Source of the DNA: Pseudomonas sp. Tri1
Lineage (GTDB): Bacteria; Pseudomonadota; Gammaproteobacteria; Pseudomonadales; Pseudomonadaceae
Direction of reading: 5' to 3'
Assembly (NCBI RefSeq): GCF_017968885.1
Contig: NZ_CP072913.1
Span: 721,001 to 785,000, forward strand
DNA: 64,000 bases
The translations under genes and the position numbers were made by a program. This document shows positions 19,963 through 28,905 of this stretch, piece after piece (position 1 is the first letter of the stretch; every line of letters starts with the position of its first letter). The notes below the pieces were generated by a model. The model was not told the DNA's origin. It saw only the letters and a program-made list of their open reading frames with translations, and did no database searches.

Positions 19963-21030
19963 ATGCTGGACTGGAAAAACCGCGCGGGCAGCGCGCCTGA
20001 ACGTGCCGCCGAACCGAAATCGGCCACCCGCAGCTACCTGGGTGGGCTGTTTTTCAGTCGGGCACTGGCCACGCTGGTCGGCCTTTACCTGCTGGTGACC
20101 ATTGCTGTCGGCTGGTACTGGAGCCAGGAACCGGCGCTGTTCCCCGTGCAGCAAAATGCCCAGGCGGCGGCCGAGAAGGACGGTCGGCAAATGGTGGTGG
20201 GCTATACCACCGTCGAAACCCTCAAGACCGTGGCCGGGACCTTGCTGACCAAGCCGGGTGGCTACATTTCCAATGACCGCTTCCCGCCAGGCCTGTGGAT
20301 GGACAACATGCCGAGCTGGGAATACGGCGTACTGGTGCAGGTCCGCGACCTGAGTCGCGCCTTGCGCAAGGACTTTGCCCGTTCCCAGTCCCAGTCCGCC
20401 GAGGATGCTGACCTGGCTAAGGCCGAGCCGCGTTTCAACTTCGATAACCGCAGCTGGGTGCTGCCTTCCAGCGAGTCGGAATACCAGGAAGGCATCAACT
20501 CCCTGAGCCGCTATCAGGCGCGTCTGTCCGACCCAACCCAGAAAAACGCCTTGTTCTACGCTCGCGCCGACAACCTGAACAACTGGCTGGGGGACGTCGG
20601 TACCCGCCTGGGCTCGCTGTCCCAGCGCCTGTCGGCCAGTGTCGGCCGGGTCAAGCTCAACACCTCGCTGAAAACCGAAGTTCCGGTTCCGGGCCAGGTG
20701 CCGCAGGTGGATGAAGAGGTGGTCGAAACCCCATGGATGCAAATCGATAACGTGTTCTACGAAGCGCGTGGCCAGGCCTGGGCGCTGTCGCACTTGCTGC
20801 GCGCCATCGAGGTGGACTTCGCCGATGTACTGGCGAAAAAGAACGCCACGGTCAGCGTGCGGCAGATCATTCGTGAACTGGAGGCCTCCCAGGAGCCCGT
20901 CTGGAGCCCGATGATCCTCAACGGCAGCGGCTTCGGCGTATTGGCGAATCACTCGCTGGTGATGGCCAACTACATCTCCCGCGCGAACGCGGCGGTGATC
21001 GACTTGCGGCAATTGCTGAACCAGGGCTGA
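19963..21030 (+). CDS. DUF2333 family membrane-anchored protein
   Basis: 355-aa conserved protein of unknown function. After a ~30-residue cytoplasmic start, a single transmembrane helix (ALATLVGLYLLVTIAVGWYW, about 36-56) anchors a large, probably periplasmic domain. It has a ribosome site AAGGGA upstream of the ATG. It is followed after four bases by the NUDIX gene, so the two are cotranscribed. The order gcbA / DUF2333 / NUDIX / SUI1 / speA matches P. aeruginosa PA4843-PA4839. Confidence 0.9.
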   Translation: MLDWKNRAGSAPERAAEPKSATRSYLGGLFFSRALATLVGLYLLVTIAVGWYWSQEPALFPVQQNAQAAAEKDGRQMVVGYTTVETLKTVAGTLLTKPGGYISNDRFPPGLWMDNMPSWEYGVLVQVRDLSRALRKDFARSQSQSAEDADLAKAEPRFNFDNRSWVLPSSESEYQEGINSLSRYQARLSDPTQKNALFYARADNLNNWLGDVGTRLGSLSQRLSASVGRVKLNTSLKTEVPVPGQVPQVDEEVVETPWMQIDNVFYEARGQAWALSHLLRAIEVDFADVLAKKNATVSVRQIIRELEASQEPVWSPMILNGSGFGVLANHSLVMANYISRANAAVIDLRQLLNQG

Positions 21031-21034
21031 TTCG

Positions 21035-21592
21035 ATGGACGAAAGCAGCCGCGAGGTCGCTCATCGGGCGGCCTCGGATGCCGAGCTGATCGCTTGGGTC
21101 GACGAACACGACAACCCGCTCGGCAGCCTGGTACGTGCCGATCTGCGTGAGCGTGGCCTGATCGGACGCGGTACCTACATCCTGCTGTTCAACTCGGCCG
21201 GTGAGCTGTGCGTTCATCGGCGGACCTTGAGCAAGGCGATCTACCCGGGTTTCTGGGACGTGGCGGCGGGTGGCATGGTCCAGGCGGACGAGACCTACGC
21301 CGAGTCGGCCGCCCGTGAGCTGGCGGAGGAACTGGGCGTGAGTGGTGTCGAACTTATCGCCCATGACCATTTCTACTTCGAAGACACCGGCAGCCGCCTG
21401 TGGTGTTCGGCGTTCTCGGCCGTGTGGGATGGTCCGCTGATCCTGCAACCTGAAGAAGTGCTCGAGGCGCGTTTCCTGCCCGTCGATCAAGTGCTCGATG
21501 AAATCCAGCACAAGCCATACTGCCCGGACTCCCTGGCGGCGCTTGAGCGCTATTTGCGCGCCCATGGCGATGGCGTCGCAAAGAAGCTATAA
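21035..21592 (+). CDS. NUDIX hydrolase
   Basis: 185-aa hydrolase of nucleoside-diphosphate-linked compounds. The Nudix box is intact: G at GGMVQADETY, then the AARELAEELGV half that supplies the metal-binding glutamates. The YfcD/isopentenyl-isomerase-like N-terminus (VDEHDNPLGSLVR, HRRTLSKAIYPGFWDVAAGG) suggests the same subfamily; the substrate cannot be read from sequence. Four bases after the DUF2333 gene. Confidence 0.92.
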   Translation: MDESSREVAHRAASDAELIAWVDEHDNPLGSLVRADLRERGLIGRGTYILLFNSAGELCVHRRTLSKAIYPGFWDVAAGGMVQADETYAESAARELAEELGVSGVELIAHDHFYFEDTGSRLWCSAFSAVWDGPLILQPEEVLEARFLPVDQVLDEIQHKPYCPDSLAALERYLRAHGDGVAKKL

Positions 21593-21762
21593 ATTGGCGC
21601 CGATTGGCCCTTAGCAAGTCGGCTTTTTGCCGTTACACTGCGCGACTTTTCCAAGCTGAATCGCCTCTGCGGTCCAGTAGCGCTGCCCCTGCCTGAGTGG
21701 GGCTTCGCGGTCGAGGTACTGTCTCCCCTCGACCAGTCTTTGTCCTCCCGAGAGGATTGCCG

Positions 21763-22134
21763 GTGGCCAAAAAAGCCGCATCCTTCGCCGCCCTGGGCGG
21801 CCTGGTATTTTCTACCGACGCCGGTCGTCATTGCCCTGATTGCCGTCAACCGGTGGATGCCTGCATCTGCAAACAGACCGCCATCCCTGAAGGTGATGGC
21901 ATCGCTCGCGTGCGCCGCGAAAGCAAAGGCCGCGGTGGCAAGACGGTGACGACGATCACCGGCGTGCCGTTGGCCGAAGACGCGCTCAAGGAACTGGCCA
22001 CCACGTTGAAGAAACGCTGTGGCACCGGTGGCGCGTTGAAAGACGGCATCATCGAGATCCAGGGCGATCACGTCGAGCTGTTGCTGGCGGAACTGACCAA
22101 ACACGGTTTCAAGGCAAAAAAATCCGGCGGCTAG
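21763..22134 (+). CDS. SUI1/YciH-type translation initiation factor homolog
   Basis: 123-aa protein with the eIF1/SUI1 fold. It starts at a GTG (MAKKAASFAALGGL as translated) with AGAGG seven bases upstream; the longer upstream reading lacks family similarity. A four-cysteine cluster CPDCRQPVDACIC near residues 20-35 is followed by the SUI1 domain (GRGGKTVTTITGVPL, ending DHVELLLAELTKHGFKAKKS). In E. coli the equivalent YciH influences start selection on weak initiation complexes. An inverted repeat begins at the base after the stop codon. Confidence 0.93.
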   Translation: MAKKAASFAALGGLVFSTDAGRHCPDCRQPVDACICKQTAIPEGDGIARVRRESKGRGGKTVTTITGVPLAEDALKELATTLKKRCGTGGALKDGIIEIQGDHVELLLAELTKHGFKAKKSGG

Positions 22135-22211
22135 CAGCCTCTGTGAAAACCACCCTCGGCCCGATCCGAACCCGATGTTCGAGATCGCCCACATGGTTTT
22201 CACAGAGCCTG
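22135..22211. repeat. MITE-like element with 18-bp inverted ends
   Basis: Ends CAGCCTCTGTGAAAACCA and TGGTTTTCACAGAGCCTG are inverted repeats matching at 17 of 18 positions around a 41-base centre. It begins immediately after the SUI1 gene stop. No T-run follows, and no clear target duplication is visible. Confidence 0.6.
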
Positions 22212-22345
22212 TTCTGAACGGGCTTCTAAACTCAGCGCTGCGAGCAGGGTCTACCTTGCTGACAGACAATCCGTCATTTTCACTCTTTAGACTGCGCCAG
22301 CCTCCGACCGGATGGTGCATTTTGACTTCTTTATAGGGGACTTCG

Positions 22346-24259
22346 ATGTCCGTACGACGCACACGCAAAGACGATGGCAGCCAATGGACAGTTGCGGACA
22401 GCCGCAGTGTTTACGGGATTCGCCATTGGGGGGCCGGGTATTTCGCGATCAATGACGCCGGTCGCGTCGAAGTTCGTCCGAATGGCCCCGACAGCTCGCC
22501 CATCGACCTGTTCGAGCAAGTCGATCAGTTGCGCCAGAGCGGCCTTTCGCTGCCGTTGCTGGTGCGCTTCCCTGACATCCTGCAAGACCGTGTGCGCCAG
22601 CTCACCGGCGCGTTCGACAGCAACATCGCGCGCCTGGAGTACCAGAGCCAGTACACCGCGCTCTATCCGATCAAGGTCAACCAGCAGGAAGCGGTGATCG
22701 AGAACATCATCGCCACCCAGAACGTCTCCATCGGCCTGGAAGCCGGTTCCAAGCCGGAGTTGCTGGCCGTATTGGCCCTGGCGCCGAAGGGCGGGACCAT
22801 CGTCTGCAACGGCTACAAGGACCGTGAGTTCATCCGCCTGGCACTGATGGGCCAGAAGCTGGGGCACAACGTTTTCATCGTCATCGAGAAGGAGTCCGAA
22901 GTCGGCCTGGTGATCGAAGAGGCCGCTGCGCTCAAGGTCAAGCCACAGGTTGGCCTGCGAGTACGCCTGTCATCCCTGGCGTCGAGCAAGTGGGCCGACA
23001 CCGGTGGCGAGAAGTCCAAGTTCGGTTTGTCTGCCGCGCAACTGCTCTCGGTGGTCGAGCGTTTCCGCAGCGCGGGCCTGGACCAGGGCATTCGCCTGCT
23101 GCACTTCCACATGGGTTCGCAAATCGCCAACCTGGCGGACTACCAGCACGGTTTCAAGGAAGCGATCCGTTACTACGGTGAACTGCGCAACCTCGGCCTG
23201 CCGGTGGATCACATCGACGTCGGCGGTGGCCTGGGCGTGGACTACGACGGTACGCATTCGCGCAACGCCAGCTCGATCAACTACGACATGGACGATTACG
23301 CCGGTGTCGTGGTCGGCATGCTCAAGGAGTTCTGCGATGCCCAGAGCCTGCCGCATCCGCACATCTTCTCCGAAAGCGGTCGCTCCCTGACCGCCCACCA
23401 CGCAATGCTGGTGGTGCAGGTGACCGACGTCGAGAAACACCACGACGACGTGCCTGTGATCGACAACAAGCAGGAACTGCCGGAAACCGTGCAATGGCTG
23501 GTGGACCTGCTGGGCCCGACCGACATCGAAATGGTCACCGAAACCTACTGGCGCGCTACCCACTACATGAGCGACGTGGCTGCCCAGTACGCCGACGGCA
23601 AGCTGACCCTGGCCGAAAAAGCCCTGGCCGAGCAGTGCTACTTCGCCGTGTGCCGTCGCTTGCACAACTCGTTGAAAGCCCGTCAGCGTTCCCATCGCCA
23701 GGTATTGGATGAACTCAACGACAAGCTCGCCGACAAGTACATCTGCAACTTCTCGGTGTTCCAGAGCCTGCCGGACACCTGGGCCATCGGCCAGGTGCTG
23801 CCGATCCTGCCGCTGCATCGTCTCGACGAAGAGCCGCTGCGCCGTGCCGTGCTGCAAGACCTGACCTGCGACTCCGACGGCAAGATCAAGCAGTACGTCG
23901 ACGAGCAAAGCATCGAGACCAGCTTGCCGGTCCACTCCCTCAACCCGGGTGAAGATTATCTGCTGGGCATCTTCCTGGTGGGCGCCTATCAGGAAATTCT
24001 CGGCGACATGCACAACCTGTTCGGTGACACCGATTCGGTGAACATCTACCAGAATGCCGACGGCAGCGTGTACCACGCCGGTATCGAAACCCACGACACC
24101 ATCGAAGACATGCTGCGCTACGTGCACCTGTCGCCGGAGGAATTGATGACGCACTACCGCGACAAGTGCGCCAGCGCCCGTATCAGCGCCGCCGAGCGCA
24201 CCCAGTTCCTGGATGCGCTGCGCCTGGGGCTGACTCGCTCGTCCTACCTGTCTTCCTGA
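22346..24259 (+). CDS. speA: biosynthetic arginine decarboxylase
   Basis: PLP enzyme converting arginine to agmatine for putrescine/spermidine synthesis. 637 aa, the usual SpeA length. The PLP lysine lies in the barrel segment [11 protein letters not shown]. Further fold-III elements are [39 protein letters not shown] and [16 protein letters not shown]. The start [19 protein letters not shown] agrees with Pseudomonas SpeA. It stands alone between a MITE-like repeat upstream and a long palindrome downstream. Confidence 0.97.
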   Translation: MSVRRTRKDDGSQWTVADSRSVYGIRHWGAGYFAINDAGRVEVRPNGPDSSPIDLFEQVDQLRQSGLSLPLLVRFPDILQDRVRQLTGAFDSNIARLEYQSQYTALYPIKVNQQEAVIENIIATQNVSIGLEAGSKPELLAVLALAPKGGTIVCNGYKDREFIRLALMGQKLGHNVFIVIEKESEVGLVIEEAAALKVKPQVGLRVRLSSLASSKWADTGGEKSKFGLSAAQLLSVVERFRSAGLDQGIRLLHFHMGSQIANLADYQHGFKEAIRYYGELRNLGLPVDHIDVGGGLGVDYDGTHSRNASSINYDMDDYAGVVVGMLKEFCDAQSLPHPHIFSESGRSLTAHHAMLVVQVTDVEKHHDDVPVIDNKQELPETVQWLVDLLGPTDIEMVTETYWRATHYMSDVAAQYADGKLTLAEKALAEQCYFAVCRRLHNSLKARQRSHRQVLDELNDKLADKYICNFSVFQSLPDTWAIGQVLPILPLHRLDEEPLRRAVLQDLTCDSDGKIKQYVDEQSIETSLPVHSLNPGEDYLLGIFLVGAYQEILGDMHNLFGDTDSVNIYQNADGSVYHAGIETHDTIEDMLRYVHLSPEELMTHYRDKCASARISAAERTQFLDALRLGLTRSSYLSS

Positions 24260-24269
24260 TAGGCAACTG

Positions 24270-24340
24270 AACGCCCGCCGGGACTGTCAGAAAATACTCC
24301 GTGTGCTGCGGGTTTTTTCGGATAGTCCCGGAGGGCGTTT
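24270..24340. terminator. long imperfect palindrome downstream of speA
   Basis: Arms of 32 bases (24270-24301 and 24308-24339) match at about 25 positions, with the outer core AACGCCC.CCGGGACT. It begins ten bases after the speA stop and probably ends or stabilises the speA transcript. It could instead be a degenerate mobile repeat. Confidence 0.55.
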
Positions 24341-24493
24341 TCATTTGTGCCACCGTTATTTCCGCATACCGCTGCGTTTAACCGGCAGTGTCCTTATTTC
24401 GTGTAGTCCCTTTCCTAACTTGTACTTGGGCCCTCTACTCGGCCATGGCTCTCAGCGAGAATCCCTGGCCGCCCCTCCTGTAGAGAAACGCCG

Positions 24494-25801
24494 ATGTCCG
24501 ATCCAGCCAGCGAGCCATCATTTCGTCTGGAGATAGCCGGTCTGCCCGAACCCTTTGTCGTCGTGGCCTTCACGGGTAGCGAAGCCATCAGTGAACCCTT
24601 CGTCTATGAGGTGGAGCTGCTGGTCAGCGACACCCGCCTGGACCTGGCGGGGCTGTTGTACCGCAACGTCTGGTTAAGTTTCGGGGCCTCGGGCGCGGGG
24701 ATCCATGGGCAGCTCCACGAGCTCGTGCAGCTCTGTCATGGGGCCGGCTGCCGGGTGCGTATCGGGCCGAAGCTGGCTTGTCTGGCGCAACGTTTCAATC
24801 AACGGGTGTTCAGTGCCCGCTCGGTACCGCAGATCATCCGCCAGGTGCTCAAGGCCCATGGCATCAGCGGTCGCAGCCTGTGTCTGGATTTGAGTGGCGA
24901 TTATCCACCGCAGGATTTCTGTACCCAGTATCGCGAGTCGGACCTGCAGTTTCTTCAGCGGGTGTGCGCCCAGGCGGGCATCCATTTCCATTTCGAGCAG
25001 GGCGGGGACGGGCATTGCCTGGTATTCGCGGACAGTGCGGGCAGTTTTCCTCCTCTCGGCGAGGCGGTATACGGGGGCGATGAGCAGGCCGCTGCGGTGC
25101 GCACTTTCAGTGTGCAGACCGATGTGTCGGGGGAGCAGGTCGCCCAGGGTCGCAGTGATCTGAGGCACTTGCATTGCGGTCAGGTAGTGTTGTTGACGGC
25201 CCATCCTTTTGAAGGCTGGAACCAGCGCTGGTTGTTGACGAAGGTCGAGCATCGCGGCCAGAGCGGCGTGTATGGCAATCACTTCAAGGCCATCCCCTGG
25301 GGCGTCCCGTTCGTGGCATCCAGGGTCCCTGCAAAGCCGCGCATGGTGAGCCGGCAACGTGGCTGGGTGGTCGCGGTGGATGAGCCGGCGCTGCAGATGA
25401 CAGGACGGGTGGCGGTGCAGTTCGACTGGGTCTATCAGGGGGAGGGCGCCAGTCCCAGCCATTGCTGGCTGCCATTGGCACCCGAATTGGCCGCTGGCGG
25501 GCCCGGCACCATTCGTGACGGCACCGAGGTGCTGGTGAGTTTTATCGAAGGCGACCCTGATCGCCCATTGATCAGTGCGTTCCTCGACCAGCCTGCATCG
25601 GCAGAGACAGTGGATGAGCCATCTTCGAGCGAAACGCTCTGGCAGTCTGTTGTCGATCCAGCGCTGTTGTCCGCGATCCAGAATGCCGAGCCGTTGGTCT
25701 TGTTGTGCCTGTTGCCCGGCGGCGGCAGCTTCAGCCCCTGCGCTCAGGCGGTATGTACCTGCCGCATGCTCACACGACGTGGCTCGGACGTTGCGCCATG
25801 A
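24494..25801 (+). CDS. short VgrG-family type VI secretion spike protein
   Basis: 435-aa VgrG/gp27-gp5-like protein. The N-terminal gp27-like part includes IRQVLKAHGIS and CTQYRESDLQFLQRVCAQAG. The gp5 OB-fold follows (GRVAVQFDW..., GTEVLVSFIEGDPDRPLISA). It ends about 70 residues later, so the long beta-helical needle of normal VgrGs (600+ aa) is missing. The tail carries a cysteine cluster (PGGGSFSPCAQAVCTC). Its stop overlaps the ATG of the DUF4123 gene, so the two are translationally coupled. No other type VI structural genes are in the window; it would have to use an apparatus encoded elsewhere. Confidence 0.85.
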   Translation: MSDPASEPSFRLEIAGLPEPFVVVAFTGSEAISEPFVYEVELLVSDTRLDLAGLLYRNVWLSFGASGAGIHGQLHELVQLCHGAGCRVRIGPKLACLAQRFNQRVFSARSVPQIIRQVLKAHGISGRSLCLDLSGDYPPQDFCTQYRESDLQFLQRVCAQAGIHFHFEQGGDGHCLVFADSAGSFPPLGEAVYGGDEQAAAVRTFSVQTDVSGEQVAQGRSDLRHLHCGQVVLLTAHPFEGWNQRWLLTKVEHRGQSGVYGNHFKAIPWGVPFVASRVPAKPRMVSRQRGWVVAVDEPALQMTGRVAVQFDWVYQGEGASPSHCWLPLAPELAAGGPGTIRDGTEVLVSFIEGDPDRPLISAFLDQPASAETVDEPSSSETLWQSVVDPALLSAIQNAEPLVLLCLLPGGGSFSPCAQAVCTCRMLTRRGSDVAP

Positions 25802-26595
25802 GCGCCGCCGCCATCCCGGGAGCCTCGCCTCAATGGCTGCTGCTCGACGTGCCGGGCGCTCCCAGGGCCACGCGGTTTCTGCAGGAGCAGTTCCCAGAAA
25901 CTCGACGCTTTGCGTTGTTCGAAGGCACCGAGTTGCACGGCCTGAGGGAACACGGCCCGCTGCTGGTGGATGTACGGCAATCGCCAGCGCTGATCAGCCT
26001 GTGTCATCTGGATCCACATGCCTGGCCGGGGCTGCTATTGGTAAGCGCGTCGGCAGCCGCGCCATTGCTGGTGCATTTGCGTCGTATGCTCACGGTGACC
26101 CTGGGCCTGCATCACAAAGCCTTGTTGAACTACTACAACCCGCACACCGCCAGCTATTTCTTCGACGGCTGTGACCCTCAGGAACTCAGTTGCTGGCTGG
26201 GCCCGATCAACCTGTTGCGCTGGTTCGGTGGTTCTTGGGCGGATCGGGCGATTGGCAGCCAGGGTTGGCAGCAGTTGTCCAACCCTGGGCTGCCGGTGGC
26301 GGCGCTGGAAAACGAACACGGCCTCAGCGACCGCCAGCAGCGTCAGTTGCAGCGATGCCTGCTGGAGCGTCATGCCTGGCAATGGTCTCGCTCCACCGGG
26401 CGGGACTACCGCTTGCTCTGGGGAGACTTGCAGCAGGGCCTGGCGCTGGGGTTCACCGAGCGCCCGGTGCTCGACGATTGGCTGTGGCTGCGTCTGCAAT
26501 ACCCTAACGCCAGGCCAATGTCGGAGCTGACGGGCGGCTCGCAACGCGAGCGGCTCGAGCAACTGCGGCGGCTGTGGCAGGACGACCAAGCTTGA
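25798..26595 (+). CDS. DUF4123 adaptor/chaperone
   Basis: 265-aa protein of the DUF4123 family, which loads effectors onto VgrG. The start MSAAAIPGASPQWLLLDVPG overlaps the upstream vgrG stop by four bases (ATGA); an in-frame extension upstream was rejected. DUF4123 features are the N-terminal beta-alpha unit (FALFEGTELHGLREHGPLLVDV), a Leu-rich middle (VHLRRMLTVTL...FRYY-like NYYNP) and a helical C-terminus. Normally the next gene is the cargo effector. Here a MATE gene on the opposite strand follows within five bases, so the cargo is missing or encoded elsewhere. Confidence 0.82.
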   Translation: MSAAAIPGASPQWLLLDVPGAPRATRFLQEQFPETRRFALFEGTELHGLREHGPLLVDVRQSPALISLCHLDPHAWPGLLLVSASAAAPLLVHLRRMLTVTLGLHHKALLNYYNPHTASYFFDGCDPQELSCWLGPINLLRWFGGSWADRAIGSQGWQQLSNPGLPVAALENEHGLSDRQQRQLQRCLLERHAWQWSRSTGRDYRLLWGDLQQGLALGFTERPVLDDWLWLRLQYPNARPMSELTGGSQRERLEQLRRLWQDDQA

Positions 26596-26599
26596 CGCG

Positions 26600-27949
26600 T
26601 TATTGGGCCTGGGCGCCGAGCCAGCTGTCGCGCCGCTGCAAGTGCCAGGCGATAGCCCCAAGGGTCAGGCTGCGCAATGCCATGAACAGCAGGAACGTAA
26701 TCCACAACCCATGATTGCCCAGCCCTTGCAGCGCCCAGGCGAACGGCACCACCAGCAACAGGGTCAGCAGCATGCCGTTGCGCATTTCCCGGGCGCGGGT
26801 GGCGCCGATGAACAAGCCGTCAAGCAGATAGCTCCAGACTGCGATCAGCGGCAGGGCGGCCAGGTAGGGCAAATAGCGATAGGCAGTGTCGCGTACGTCG
26901 GGAATATTGGTCTGCATATCGATGAACAGGTGTCCGGCGAGCAGAAACAGCAGTGCAAAGCCGACGCTTGCGATCAATGACCATCCGCAGGCCACCACCA
27001 GCGAGCGGCGCAGGGCCAGTCGGTCATGGGCGCCGATGGCGTGGCCACACAGCGCTTCGACGGCATGAGCCAGGCCGTCCAAGGCATGAGCTGTCAGCAG
27101 CAGGCCGTTGAGCAGCAGGGCATTGGCCGCCACAGTCGCATCGCCCAGGCGGGCACCTTGCACCGTGATCAGGAAAAACACCGCTTGCAGCGCCAGGCTG
27201 CGAATGAAAATGTCCCGGTTCACCGCCAGCAGCGGGCGCCAGCTCTGCCACATCCCCAACGCGGCCCAGGCGATCTGCCCCGGCCAGGCGCGTAATGTGT
27301 TGCGGGCCAGGACCAGACCGAGCAACGCCCCCGTCCATTCGGCGACTACCGATGCCCGGGCCGAGCCGGTCACGCCCCATTCCAGGCCAATCACGAACCA
27401 TAGGTTCAGGGCGATGTTCACCAGGTTGGTCACCAGCAGGATCGCCAACGGCGCCCGGGCATTCTGGGCGCCGAGGAACCAGCCCACCAGCGCATAACTG
27501 GCCAGCGCCGCCGGCAGGCCGAAGAGCCGGGTGTGGAAAAAATCCTGGGTCAACTGATTGAGTTCGACGGACGGCTGCATGAAATGCAAAGCCAGCCCAC
27601 TCAGCGGCACGCCGACCGCCCCGAGCACCACCGCCAACCCCATCGCCAGCAACAGGCCTTGCAGCAACACCTGGCGCAACGCCGCCCCATCTCCGCGCCC
27701 GGCAGCCTGGGCGGCGAACCCGGTGGAGCCCATGCGCAAGAAACCCATGGCCCAGGCCAACACCGTGTACAAACTCGCCCCGACCGCCACCGCGCCCAAC
27801 TGATGGGCATGGGGCAAATGGCCGATGACGGTGCTGTCCACCAATGCCACCAGCGGCACGGAAATGTTCGAGAGAATCATCGGCGCAGCCAGCGCCCAGA
27901 CCCGGCGATGGGTGAGGCGGTCGCGCCAGTCGGTGATCAGGTTGGGCAT
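26600..27949 (-). CDS. MATE family (DinF-like) efflux transporter
   Basis: 449-aa inner-membrane cation-coupled exporter with about 12 hydrophobic segments in two MatE halves. The N-terminus RVWALAAPMILSNISVPLVA and GAVAVGASLYTVLAWAMGFL are typical of the DinF subgroup. Likely exports organic cations or toxic metabolites; the substrate is not deducible. Tail-to-tail with the DUF4123 gene. Confidence 0.9.
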   Translation of the reverse strand: MPNLITDWRDRLTHRRVWALAAPMILSNISVPLVALVDSTVIGHLPHAHQLGAVAVGASLYTVLAWAMGFLRMGSTGFAAQAAGRGDGAALRQVLLQGLLLAMGLAVVLGAVGVPLSGLALHFMQPSVELNQLTQDFFHTRLFGLPAALASYALVGWFLGAQNARAPLAILLVTNLVNIALNLWFVIGLEWGVTGSARASVVAEWTGALLGLVLARNTLRAWPGQIAWAALGMWQSWRPLLAVNRDIFIRSLALQAVFFLITVQGARLGDATVAANALLLNGLLLTAHALDGLAHAVEALCGHAIGAHDRLALRRSLVVACGWSLIASVGFALLFLLAGHLFIDMQTNIPDVRDTAYRYLPYLAALPLIAVWSYLLDGLFIGATRAREMRNGMLLTLLLVVPFAWALQGLGNHGLWITFLLFMALRSLTLGAIAWHLQRRDSWLGAQAQ

Positions 27950-27992
27950 GGGGGCTCCTTGATGGAGCGCGATTGTAGCGGGTTCTCGTACC

Positions 27993-28100
27993 GATCGTTC
28001 CCACGCTCCTGCGTGGGAATGCCTCTACGGACGCTCTGCGTTCGGCTTTAGGACGCGGAGCGTCCCGGGCTGTATTCCCACGCGGAGCGTGGGAACGATC
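27993..28100. repeat. second-family REP cluster
   Basis: Repeats of a different palindrome (GATCGTTCCCACGC...GCGTGGGAACGATC) enclose an inner pair (GGACGCTCTGCG / CGCGGAGCGTCC). It lies between the MATE gene and the small membrane protein gene. Confidence 0.8.
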
Positions 28101-28142
28101 TCAACTCTGTGGGAGCTTTGCCCTCACACTGCGCCCTCGGCC

Positions 28143-28436
28143 CTAGTGAATAATCCAACTCAATACCCACAACCCCAGCACCAGCCAGATGATGCCCATG
28201 ACGATCGACGCCCGCATGAACGCGCGGATCGCCGAGTACAGCAGCATCAGGCCGAGGATCAGCGCGAGGATGCTGATGATTGAGGCGTCCATGCCCAGGG
28301 TGCGCGACAGGCCATCGACGAAGTTGCCGCCGGCATTGGCCAGCGTGTTGAACAGGCCGCTGAGCAGGTCGACGATAAAACGGATTACCGAACCGAGTGC
28401 CTGGCCGAGCCATTCGAAAAAACTTTCTACCTGCAT
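28143..28436 (-). CDS. small hypothetical membrane protein
   Basis: 97-aa protein of unknown function. An amphipathic N-terminal half (SFFEWLGQALGSVIRFIVDL) is followed by two predicted transmembrane helices (SIISILALILGLMLLYSAI; ASIVMGIIWLVLGLWVLSWI). It lies divergently from the MazG-like gene. Composition resembles the neighbours. No recognised family. Confidence 0.6.
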   Translation of the reverse strand: MQVESFFEWLGQALGSVIRFIVDLLSGLFNTLANAGGNFVDGLSRTLGMDASIISILALILGLMLLYSAIRAFMRASIVMGIIWLVLGLWVLSWIIH

Positions 28437-28599
28437 GTGTGCTTCCTGATGAGAGGGGGGGAAGTCGAGCCTTTGGCTTCTGATTGTAGGAGCTGCGCAG
28501 GCTGCGATCGTTCGATTATGGGGTAAATCGTTGCTTCGTACCGAGACGCTTGCCTTCGCCCGTTATCCCCCCGAAGCTATGCGCATTCAGGAGAGCCCG

Positions 28600-28905
28600 A
28601 TGAACCTTGTTGAACTGACCGAACGCCTGCACGCCATTCGCGACCATAACGATTGGCGGCCATTCCACAGCCCGAAAAACCTCGCCATGGCCGCCAGCGT
28701 GGAAATGGCCGAGCTGGTGGAAATTTTCCAATGGCTGACCGAGGATCAGTCGCGCCAGCTGCCGGCAGACAAACTGGCCCACGCGGGGCAGGAGGTCGGT
28801 GACATCGTGTTGTACCTGTTGCTGTTGTGCAGTGAACTGGGGTTGGACATGGACGCGGTGGTGCGCAGCAAACTGGCTGACAGCGAGCGGCGGTTCGGAC
28901 AATGA
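28600..28905 (+). CDS. MazG-like nucleotide pyrophosphohydrolase
   Basis: 101-aa all-alpha NTP pyrophosphatase of the MazG/RS21-C6 type. The metal-binding ExxE..ExxD pattern is visible as EMAELVEIFQWL and EVGDIVLYLLLLCSELGLD. The start MNLVELTERLHAIRD was chosen because AGGAGA lies about six bases upstream; longer in-frame starts have no such site. Its stop overlaps the cmoM start by four bases (ATGA), giving a coupled pair. Likely hydrolyses non-canonical or excess dNTPs. Confidence 0.85.
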   Translation: MNLVELTERLHAIRDHNDWRPFHSPKNLAMAASVEMAELVEIFQWLTEDQSRQLPADKLAHAGQEVGDIVLYLLLLCSELGLDMDAVVRSKLADSERRFGQ

